Origin: Linnemannia schmuckeri | Taxonomy: Eukaryota; Mortierellomycota; Mortierellomycetes; Mortierellales; Mortierellaceae | DNA length: 64,000 nt | Assembly: GCA_029449235.1 (NCBI GenBank) | Contig: JANATG010000001.1 | Span: 62,001 to 126,000, forward strand | Direction of reading: 5' to 3' | In this document: positions 46,316 to 56,093 of the stretch, piece by piece | Numbering within the stretch: the stretch's first letter is position 1 | Layout of the letters: the number at the start of each line of letters is the position of its first letter | Notes under the pieces: generated by a model | Database searches by the model: none | The model's input: the letters and a program-made list of their open reading frames with translations, nothing else | What the model was told of the DNA's origin: nothing | Made by a program: the position numbers and the translations under genes

Positions 46316-49300
46316 GATAGTTGTAGTTATGTGTTGTTAGTTGTAAGTGTCGCTTGTTGGCGTGGTAGTGGTGGTGGCGGTGCAGGGACTAGTTGGTGTA
46401 AAAGTATCTGCTTCCTTTTGCGTGTGCGTGCTTGCTCTTGCTGTTCTCGAGAGAGTGAGAGCAGAGGGTATGTCCTTGTTTTCGACGGCTTGAAAGCAGA
46501 CAGACGATGGACGACAATGAAAAGAACGAGGAGAAAGGTTGGTTGTAAGAGGAAGTGACGGATGGAAAGAGAGGAGAAGAAGAGGAATGAAATATTGGCT
46601 TTTGGCCAAGGGGTTCTATTTGAAGAACAGCAAGGAAGACAGTCGAAAAAGAACGTCTCCCTTCCTTGTCTTGACTCCTCTCCCTGCGCCATCTCCTTAC
46701 TGAAGGAAAGGAAAGGTGGCAACGTCGTCAGGTCTTGCTCAAATCTAAGCCACGTTTTCTCAATGAGTACCAGCCCTTGATTGATTCCAACTTGATGGTT
46801 CGATTCCCGTCCTTAACATCTCTTTTCCAATATTTCAATTTTGGTGGCAAAAAATAAAAAATTCGTTCCTGAATCGATTTCTGAGACACACCGCCTTCCA
46901 CTGAACAACAAACGGTGCTTGTTATCCTCATGAACCGGCAACAAAAACTCTCTGTTGGCATTCAGTATTTCTCTGCTGCAAAATAAAGGTATAGATATGC
47001 ACCACGGCATAAATAATGGACAATCATTTCACTTTTCTCTCACTCTGTCTCGCCTATTATTCGAGGTGATCTTCATTCAAGCTCTTTCTAGCACTGTCCT
47101 CGAAGGCCACCTCAGGAACTTAAGACCGAAAGAACACAATCCCGAAATCGCGAGTCAAGAAGATGTAGTAGTGCCTGGCATGATTAAAACGTCCGCTTGT
47201 GTAAAGAAGATAAGTATTCTTCCTTGTGCCATTGACTTGTGCATTGGGAATATAGCAATGGATGTGTCGCATATTTATTCGAATGCAGCCGGACGGGATC
47301 TCTGGAAAGTGGGGTTTTATGATTTTCTTTTATTCCGTCTCTCATCCCTCACCTTCGATCGCACCTTTACACGAGAAAGAGGTACAAAGATTGACCCCTG
47401 TACTTCTTGCCTTCCCATCTCGCTCTTATTGTCTCTCCTCCTCCGCCGTCTGTCCGTCTCATTTTCATCAACGAGGCTAGAAGAGGATTTCTGAGAAGGG
47501 AGCAAGGCTCTCTTTTCTCTCCCTTTGCTTTTTCGCTCTCGTTTTTTTGCGTTATGGGCCATTTTGATTTTTCTAGGCGGGAGGAAGGGAATAATTCCCT
47601 TTATTTATTCATGACATAAGCGAATGAATGGCACCTTTTGCGACAATTGAGTTTTGAATATACATTGGAAAAAGAGCAACAGGGGATTTGCTTCTCTTCA
47701 GTGCAGTACTCACTCTTCATCCGTGCTTTGCTGCGTGCTCATGCAGTTGGTTCATCTTTCCATTGGTTTGTCGATTGCAGGCAGGGAATGGCAGGAGGCT
47801 GTCAAGGAGAGTCAGTGAAAGGGATGCAGAGGATGAACATAGGGAAGGAGCAAAGATTGCTCCAGTTTAGCAAGAGAAAAAGAGAGGTCAATGCAGATCC
47901 CTAACCACATCCTCCAGCGCTTTAATGTTGCCCATTGAGAATGCTTATTTTATTTGTGTGTTTGCGTGTTGAAGGGGGTAAGAAATGAGAGGGAAAGAAG
48001 GAAGGAGGTGTTGGAGGGAAGGGAGGGATGAGCGGATTTTTGTTGTGCGACCCCATGCCCATGCGTCCATGCCTCTCATTTCTCACTCTCACTTTTTCTC
48101 CGTTATGTTTTTTTTTCAAGTAAAGGAGCAAGAGAAGAGAGGTTCTACTGACTTTTTCAGTCGCACTTTGTTTTCATGACCTTATTATTTTAGCCTCCCA
48201 ACTACTTTCGTTGCCTAGCGCGTTTTTATATATTTGTATTGTTGGGAGTCTTGAATTCTGAGAAGAAAAGGAGACCAGAAACAATCAGTCAGATAGAACA
48301 AAAGATGATGGACATCAAAGGCATTGGCAATCCAGGCACAATGCATTTCATATAGTTCCAATTGCAACGGTCTCTATGAGTGGGGCTCTAGACAAAGGAT
48401 AAACAGGGGCAGGGGCAGTGCATTGCATGACCATGCTCCATTTTACCCTCTTCGGGTTTTTGTTCGACAATATTATGCTCAGTCTGTGTACTGTTCTAGC
48501 TATCATTTTCTCTTTCTCGATGTTCTTTTCCGTTTTCCGTTTGGACCTCCCTTTTTCCCAGCCCATTTGGGTATTTTTTCTGTAGGGGAATACAAGTTCC
48601 CGGTCCCTTTCTTTTCTTTTACCTTTCCCATTCTCTTGTGTTCTACTTCAGCCCGGCTAACGGCCATGGCTGAGCTGAGAAAACGGGTCCATAAGAAAAA
48701 AAAAAAAAAGACCGCTCGCTCAATTGAACCCTATTGACGCAGGGAACAGCAAGGGAACAAAGAGACCAAAGAACTTGGAAAAAAGGGTGAAGGAGATAAA
48801 AAGACAGAAACGTGTGAGCACAAACATTCATGCTACTAGATTATTCAATTCAGCTCAATAATTTTCTGTCTCGGTGCTTTCTTCTTTTCTTGTTCTTGTT
48901 AGCGCCTCCATAACTGCGATTGACACTAGACGGAGGAATGAAACGTTGGATGTTGGGAAGAAAAGAAAAGGAAAATGAAAGAAACCGCCAGAAAAAGAGA
49001 AGTAATGTGTTACACGGATGGAGCATGGGACTATTTTGGATGCAACATTGCCATTGCTTTTGGCTGAAGTGGAAGGAGCGAGAAAAAGGGAAGGAGATAG
49101 GACCCCATTGACCCATTGGACAAAATGCGAAGGGAAGCATAGTGTCAAAAGGAGTCTAGTTCCATTTGCTCGTTTGCCTTCCTCTCCTTATGTCCATAGG
49201 TCAATTAGGCAATGAAGTCAACAGGAACAACGATTATCATTCCTGTTCAACAACGGGCGAGTGCAAGCAGTTTGCATTGATGGTGAGAAGTAGTAAATGT

Positions 49301-49548
49301 TTTGCGCAAGAGTGAATAGAAAGATGTGGTTGCTTTACCGTTCATCTTTAATCTTCCCGCGTCCTTTTCCTCCCTTTCCTTTCTTTCTCTCTTCTTTCTT
49401 TTCTTTTTTCTTTCTTCACTCCTCTGTCAACCTCCTCCTCTATCCCTTCTGCCATCACTCATCTCCGACTCTTCTACTTCATCCTCTCATTTTCAAGCAG
49501 CAATCACCACCCTCACCTGCTTCTCATCACCCATTAACAACAAAAACA
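46316..49548. other. 3.2-kb gene-free interval between cullin-1 and metacaspase
   Basis: Divergent interval holding both promoters. The longest frame (46955-47494, plus, 179 codons) has no recognisable domain and a Ser/Leu-rich end. A B-box-like GGTTCGATTCC at 46797 lacks a T-stem and an A box, so it is not called as a tRNA. The last ~190 bp are CT-rich leader. Confidence 0.5.
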
Positions 49549-52340
49549 ATGTCGCAGCCTCAGCAAGTTGGTGAACCCATCGTGAACGAGGAGAGGATTG
49601 TCACCGTCCTTCCCGACGGTCGCAAGGTCACAAAGATTATCAAAAAGATTACCCACCAGTACCAGATCCAGGTCCCCGCTGGCACGCCCGTCCCTGAGGG
49701 TGCCACCCTTATCTCGACTCACACCGCCGAGGGCCCCATCGAGAACTTTGGAAACAGCAATGGCAACGGAACTACCACCTACCATACCACTACCTCTTCC
49801 TCTTCCTCGTATGGCAACGGTAACGACTACAGCGGCAATGGCAATGGCACCACCACCACCAGTCATACCTACAGCTCATCGACCAGTGACTCGTCGTCGT
49901 TGCCCCAGGAGTTGCAGCAGCAGTTCCAGGATTTCAACCTCGGTCATGGCTCAGTCCAGACGACCACCACCAACGAGCCCACCGTCGTTGTTTCATCCCA
50001 CGTTGACGACAATGGCCGCAAGGTCACCAAGACCACCACCACCACCTCGTCCTCCTCCAGTTCGCCCTTCAAAAAGTTCTTCAAGCGCGTAAGTTTCACT
50101 CTCTTGAAAATATTAATACTCATGGTATAGCTGTGTGTATGAGTCGCCATTATTATTTTCTACATTTTTGTTTGCTTACCATTCATTGCCCCAAAAGAAA
50201 AAAAAGAAGACCAAACACAAAAAGCTGGATTGGATTGTTGGACAAACGGGATAAGTAACAATTAGAGAGCACTCTCTCTCTCTGTTTTCAATGTATTACT
50301 GCTTTCTTGCAAGAAAAAACAAGAAAGAATCCTTTGTATTCTTCCGCCACCCTCAACAATTCACGGAGGCACTGTCCCTCTCCATCTCCTTGTCTCCTTT
50401 TCTCCTTTCACTTGTTATGGCCTGATTTTTTTTTCTCACACCTCAAGAAAATTGTATCTACATTCCTCCCTGTCTCGTACACTTACTGCTGCTGTGTAGT
50501 TCTCGACCCAGTCCTCGAACGATTTGAAGCCCGAGAAGAAGGAGAAGCTCCTGCCTCCAACCCCAGTTGAGCCCGTCGTCTACCAGACCCAGACTCAGAC
50601 CCAGACCCAGACTCACCACGAGACGCACAATCCCGAGGCTAAGATCACTACTACTACCACCTACGAGCCCGCCCCCGAGATTAAGAGGCACCAACTGAAG
50701 GTCTTGGAGTCGAGGCATGCCGATGGCACCCGTGTCGCCCTCTCAAACTGCACTGGAGAACGCCGTGCTCTCCTCATTGGCATCAACTACACAGGCCATG
50801 CCAATGCTCTCCACGGTAAGATATCTTTTTTTTTTCTATTTTTCAATTGGCAATGCATTGCTGGCTGGGGCGATGGCAATGCAATCGACTGAATACGTTT
50901 TGGCGTCCAAAAGTTGAGCCTGCATTCAAAAAAAAAAAAAAAAAAAAAAAAAAAGATTCCATTGTATGTGGCAGAGCACAGATGCAAAAAAAAAAAACTA
51001 ATCAGCTGGACATATTCCATTTGCCTGATAGGATGTGTGAACGATACCGCTATTATGAAAGGATTCTTGCAGGACAGAGAATTCACAGATGACAAGATCC
51101 GCATCCTCACTGACGACCAGGTCGGAACGCGCTGGATGCCCACCCGCGAGAACATCCTCCACAACCTCCAGTGGCTGGTTCGCGATGCTAAGAAGAACGA
51201 TTCGTACGTGAGACACAATGCTTATTATGTGAAAGGAAAGAAACTGGGCAGGGCACAAGGACACTATCGCGAAACACATGGAACTAACAAATGACTTGTT
51301 ATCGTTTGTTGTTGTTATTAGGTACTTCTTGCACTATTCTGGACATGGAGGCCAAGTCGAGGACTTTGATGGAGATGAGACGGCTGGTTTTGACAACTGC
51401 ATCTTCCCTCTTGACCACAAGGAGACTGGCGTCATCACTGACGATGTAAGTTTCTTTTTGTTCCTTCGTCGCAGTATTACCTATGACCAGTTTTCTTGCT
51501 TTGGGTGATAACAGTGTGCATTAACCCAATGACGTTCAATTCACACATGAAACTATTAGGAATTGCATACCTTGTTGGTTAAAGCTCTTCCTCCTGGTGT
51601 CCGTTTGACCGCCGTCTTTGACTGCTGCCACTCTGGTTCGGCCTTGGATCTTCCTTACTTGTACGCCAGCACTGGCTATATTCGTGGCTCGTCGGCCTTG
51701 GCCAACTTGGGTCACGAGCTGGTTGAGGGTAACTTTGATGCCGAGGCCATCAAGGAGCTTCAAGCCAAGTGGCAGAAGCTTCAGGCCGAGGAGAAAGAGT
51801 TTGCCCGCCAGGTCAACCTCAAGGCCGCCGATGCCGATGTCATCATGTTCAGCGGGTACGTTATTCGTCCCACCTCTTTGTTGCTATCATAGCTTGGACA
51901 ACCATGTTTTAATGGCATTGGGAGTGCACCTCTTCACGATACAACTACGCCTCTTTGGGATTAAGCACTAATCAATTTTTCTTGACTGCGTTCAATTTTA
52001 TTGACAATAGTTGCAAGGATGACCAAACTTCAGCTGATGTCAAGGTGACCCGTGGCGGCAAGTCATCCTCTAACGGCGCCATGACCTACGCCTTCACGAA
52101 GAGGTTAGATCTTCTTTCAATTTTCTCCTTCAGGAAGACGTATGGTTTTTAATCGATCATGCAGATACTAATAATCTTTCTGTCACTTTTGACCTGTAAT
52201 GTAGCATCCGCGAGAACCCTGAGCAGTCATACCAGGAGATGTTGAACAGTATTCGCGATCTTCTCAAGGAAAAGTACAAGCAGAAGCCCCAGCTCAGCTC
52301 GTCCCGCCCCATGAACATGCAGGAGTTGTTCCACATGTAA
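49549..52340 (+). CDS. MCA1: Type I metacaspase with an unusual N-terminal region
   Basis: Caspase-fold cysteine protease cleaving after Arg/Lys, linked in fungi to proteostasis, ageing and cell death. Seven exons (49549-50088, 50500-50815, 51032-51203, 51322-51445, 51560-51855, 52011-52103, 52205-52340) give 558 residues. The p20 part begins GERRALLIGINYTGHANALH and carries the catalytic dyad His in YFLHYSGHGGQ (about 351) and Cys in FDCCHSGSALDLPY (about 407). The p10 part has SGCKDDQTSADVK and ends SRPMNMQELFHM, like yeast Mca1. The N-terminal ~280 residues are not the usual Pro/Gln/Tyr-rich prodomain: they are Thr/Ser-rich, have a QT repeat, and carry two copies of a (D/N)GRKVTK motif. 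The open frame extends 84 codons upstream of 49549, but that part is CT-rich leader. Confidence 0.95.
50928..50954. repeat. A27 homopolymer in metacaspase intron 2
   Basis: Uninterrupted run of 27 A; a shorter A run follows at 50987-50998 in the same intron. Confidence 0.9.
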
Positions 52341-52802
52341 AAATATGACACCCACTTTAGCGGCAACAACAACCGACAACAAGACAAAAGCAAACCAGCA
52401 CATTGTATATTTTTCTTTCTTTTGTTACCCTTCCATTTTCTTTTCCATTTTCTAAGTACGCGTTTATTATTATGTGGATGTAGGCGATAGGCAGCCACAA
52501 TAGGCAATGTAATAAAGACATGAACGAGTTGCCTTTGTTTTTATTCTTTAATTGACGCGTTAAAGTAAAGAGGGTTGTGTGTTTCATATGATATGTAGGG
52601 TAGGTATTTTTGCATGAGTGGGTGTGTTAAAGTGAGAAAGTGAGCAAGAATAAGAGGGAGGGTGTGAGCACGTCAGTCAGCCTTTTTAGCCCTGTCAGCA
52701 ACATCCCCGACAGAGTAGACCGACCCTGTATTCTTTCTGTGTAAGTGTTTGAGCTCAACTTGGACTTGCGGGTAGTTACAGTGTCCTCCAGCAGCTTTGT
52801 TG

Positions 52803-52837
<35 letters not shown>

Positions 52838-53299
52838 TATTTACCCCGCAAATTACACACTTAAAAAAAAAAAAAAAGATAAGTTCAGGGCTAGGGTATT
52901 GCTCTTACTCTCTGATCCATCGGCTTGCCTTCTTTGTTCTTTTTTTTCGTCTGCCTTCCCTCTGTGCCTCTGAGTGTGCCTGAATTGATCCGACATTAGG
53001 GTTTTGTGTTGTTTACATTGTCACGTGCCACTGGCTGTCTGTGTGCGTCCCTGCTTGGCCCGCGACCGATTTCCCGCTGGATCAGCAATCAAGTTGACCC
53101 TGCCTGCACCCATTTTATTGACATTTATTTATCGCGCACCAAAAGGCTAGCTAAAAGTGTTGACGTCTTCCCCAGGTTTTTCCATTTCCTTCCCTTGCCT
53201 TTTTCTTCTCTTTTCTCCTCTTCTTCCTTTTTTCTCTTCTTTCTTCTTTCTCTTCTTCTTCTTCTTCACACCACACACAACCACTCCACTCCACCAGCC
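52341..53299. other. Spacer between metacaspase and malate dehydrogenase
   Basis: About 960 bp with the metacaspase 3' flank and the malate dehydrogenase promoter. It holds T32 (52804-52835) and A15 (52863-52877) runs 27 bp apart, and a CT-rich leader (about 53165-53270) just before the ATG. Confidence 0.5.
52804..52877. repeat. T32 and A15 homopolymers as an inverted pair
   Basis: T32 and A15 on the same strand are separated by 27 bp, so a single strand could fold into an A-T hairpin. They lie about 420-500 bp upstream of the malate dehydrogenase ATG. Confidence 0.85.
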
Positions 53300-55737
53300 A
53301 TGTTCACCACCCGTCAGATCTCCTCCATCGCCAAGCGCGCCTTCTCCACCTCCACCTCCTCGGTAACTTCACCTTTCTTACTTTACTCATCCGCGAACGA
53401 AGAAAGTAGATCAGCAACTGGAAGCGAGAAAGGATAACTAATCCATGGTCTTATTATTCCCTTCTTCCCGTTATCTTTACTTTTTTTGGGCGCCTTTTTC
53501 TTTATACTTTTCGCGTATTCGTGCTACTTTAGAACGCTGCCAAGTAAGTTTTTTTTACAATCAACGATCAAAAGTTACCCCGCTCTTTTCTCTGCCTGTG
53601 ATAGTTTGTAGTCGATTCCCTATTGCTCTCCTCTTCTCTACTTCTATCTTTGCCGCATTCCGTTATCAACACTATCGCCGCCTCATGCTTGCCAGTATCG
53701 CATTGTTCAAAACCTAACCAAATTTCCTTTATTCTACCTCACTCCCGGCCTTTGCATCTAGGGTTGCCGTTCTCGGTGCTGCCGGCGGTATCGGCCAGCC
53801 CTTGTCGCTTCTCCTCAAGCAGTCGTCGCTGATCTCCCACCTTTCCCTCTACGACATTGTCAACACCCCCGGTGTTGCCGCTGACTTGTCCCACATCAAC
53901 TCTGACTCCAAGGTAACTTCGCCAACTTTTTGATTTTCGATCAGAATGAGGAAGAGAGAAAAGGAAGGGAAAAATAAGGGAGCATAGGAGTAACAGAAAT
54001 AAGAAGTAGCGAGAATACAACAAGGGATGATGAAATCTTTCAACTTCACAAGTTCATTCGACTGAGGAAGATGAAGAGGGGTGGACAAGAGTGAGAGCGA
54101 AGTAAGGGGTTTGGATAGAACTTGAACGAAGGATCAAGCAGGTAGAGCAAAGCAAACACCTTAACAACCACAACAACATCAACGAGGCGTGAATTAGGGG
54201 ACTCGTTTCGTTCCAACCAAAACAAGTTTTGATATCGGCCTTGGGTGTAGTGGTGCTCATCGGCCTTGGGAGGTGTAAAGTGGTGTGTGAGGTCGGCCAT
54301 TGAATTTGATCGTGTTCACAAAAATACTACTTCCATTATCGGGAACAACAACAACCATAACCACAACACGACGAATGCGACGACAACGAAAACGACAAAG
54401 ACGACGACACGCTTATTCACTCCAAAGCGAAATACCACAGGAGAAGGAGCTGTCATACAGGACGATAGACAATGGATGAGCACAGGCATCGCCCTCTATG
54501 TATAATCAGCCCAGCTCAATTCAACGCAATCAAGTTACTCATACCTTCATTATCAATCCCATCATCGACAACAAATAGGTTTCTGGCCACATTCCCGACA
54601 AGAACGGCCTCAAGGAGGCCCTTACCGGTTGCGATGTCGTTGTCATCCCCGCTGGTGTCCCCCGCAAGCCCGGCATGACCCGTGATGATCTCTTCAACAC
54701 CAACGCCTCCATCGTCCGCGACCTCGCCAAGGCCTGCGCCGAGTACGTTTCGATCCTTGAGCATTTTGATAACACGGGACAGCTCTCTTTAATATTTTTC
54801 AGTTGATCTGGCCAACAACTAACTAACTTCCAATTCGCTTTTTCTCTTACCCATTGAATAGGCACTGCCCCAAGGCCCACATCTTGGTCATTGCCAACCC
54901 CGTCAACTCGACTGTCCCCATTGTCGCTGAGGTCTTCAAGAAGGCTGGTGTCTTCGACCCCAAGAGGTACGACTTGTTATCATTTTCTCAATCTCTTTGT
55001 GTTCCGATCCCCAGGATTTTTTTTTTTTTTTTTCAAATTGGTTTCTACACGTCATGTCGAACTTTGATTTACTCCACGTACAAAGTTCACACACAACCTT
55101 TTCCAGATCGTTGTCGTACGTGAATCTCATTCTTACCTTCAACAACGGAAACATTGATCCATGAAAATTAACACGGATTGTCGTTCTCTCAATGCAATTG
55201 TACCTGGACGATAGACTCTTCGGTGTCACCACCCTCGATGTTGTCCGTGCTTCCCGCTTCGTCTCCGAGGTCAAGAAGGTCTCGACCGAGGATGCCAAGA
55301 TCACCGTCATCGGTGGTCACTCCGGTGTCACCATCGTCCCCCTCCTCTCCCAGTCCGGCCACTCCTTCACCGAGGAGGAGGTCAAGGCCTTGACCCATCG
55401 CATCCAGTTCGGTGGTGACGAGGTTGTCAAGGCCAAGAACGGAACCGGTTCCGCCACCCTCTCCATGGCTTTCGCTGGTGCCCGTTTCACCAACTCTCTC
55501 CTCGAGGCCACCGTTGCCGGCAAGAAGAACATTGTCGAGCCTACCTTCGTCAAGTCTGACGTCTTTGCCAAGGAGGGTGTCGAGTACTTCGCTACCAACG
55601 TCGAGCTCGGCCCTAACGGTGTTGAGAAGATCCACCCCGTCGGCAAGGTCAACGCCTACGAGCAGGGTCTTATCGACGCTGCCGTCCCTGAGCTCAAGAG
55701 CAACATTGCCAAGGGCAAGGCTTTCATCAAGGCTTAA
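53300..55737 (+). CDS. MDH1: Malate dehydrogenase, mitochondrial (NAD-dependent)
   Basis: Interconverts malate and oxaloacetate in the TCA cycle and malate-aspartate shuttle. Six exons (53300-53362, 53533-53543, 53762-53912, 54579-54742, 54862-54966, 55215-55737) give 338 residues. The N-terminus MFTTRQISSIAKRAFSTSTSS is a typical mitochondrial presequence (basic, Ser/Thr-rich, no acids). The NAD-binding motif VAVLGAAGGIGQPLSLLLK, the substrate loop PAGVPRKPGMTRDDLF with its arginines, and the catalytic histidine in VIGGHSGVTIVPL are all present. Exon 2 is only 11 nt (AACGCTGCCAA). It is needed for the frame and joins the presequence to the first strand. Intron 3 is 666 bp. Coding GC is high and codons are C-ending, as expected of a highly expressed gene. 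Confidence 0.97.
53533..53543 (+). other. 11-nt microexon of malate dehydrogenase
   Basis: Eleven bases (AACGCTGCCAA) are flanked by TTTAG and GTAAGT. They code Asn-Ala-Ala and two bases of the next Lys. Skipping the exon would put exon 1 (63 nt, phase 0) out of frame with exon 3, so it is required for a functional protein. Confidence 0.85.
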
Positions 55738-56093
55738 ATCCTTAAATCGTTCCTTTTTGCTTCCACCCTCATTACATTCCACACTTTGTTCATAGCCCAC
55801 ACGTCAACATTAGGTTGGGAACAACACACCCTCCATCATGAATAGAATAATAAAAAAAAATGGCCCAAAAAACTCTTATCTTCCTCTCTTTTTGTCCTGA
55901 CCGTCGATATTATCAAGGACAACGGAGCGCACTTGTATACATTCGCCAGACAAACCGCAACGAACAACGAATAATGAATGAATCACGAGCAACGAGCAAC
56001 AAAACGAAACGAAAAATAGTGCTGCAATTGAACAACAACCAGTTGAAATCACACCAAAACCAAGTGGACTATCGAAGCGTGTGGAGGATGTTA
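55738..56093. other. Convergent 3' spacer of malate dehydrogenase and ORC5
   Basis: 356 bp between two stop codons. An AATAAT/AATAAA-like A-rich stretch near 55845-55860 could serve the malate dehydrogenase transcript. No gene was recognised. Confidence 0.5.

Noticed and set aside
46797..46807. Perfect tRNA B-box sequence GGTTCGATTCC
   Set aside because: The flanks cannot form a T-stem, no A box lies at the right distance and no acceptor stem was found.
46955..47494. 179-codon plus-strand frame in the cullin-metacaspase interval
   Set aside because: No domain, no signal peptide, Ser/Leu/Arg-rich end from CT-rich DNA and no splice context; kept only as a note.
49297..49548. In-frame upstream extension of the metacaspase by 84 codons
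   Set aside because: The extension is encoded by a CT-rich leader (Phe/Leu/Ser/Pro-rich) and ends in a good ATG context at 49549 followed by a conserved-looking N-terminus; it is open because pyrimidine-rich DNA has few stops.
54021..54065. C-box-like ATGATGA and D-box CTGA in malate dehydrogenase intron 3
   Set aside because: The boxes are only 29 nt apart, there is no terminal stem and no internal C'/D' pair, so an intronic snoRNA is not supported.
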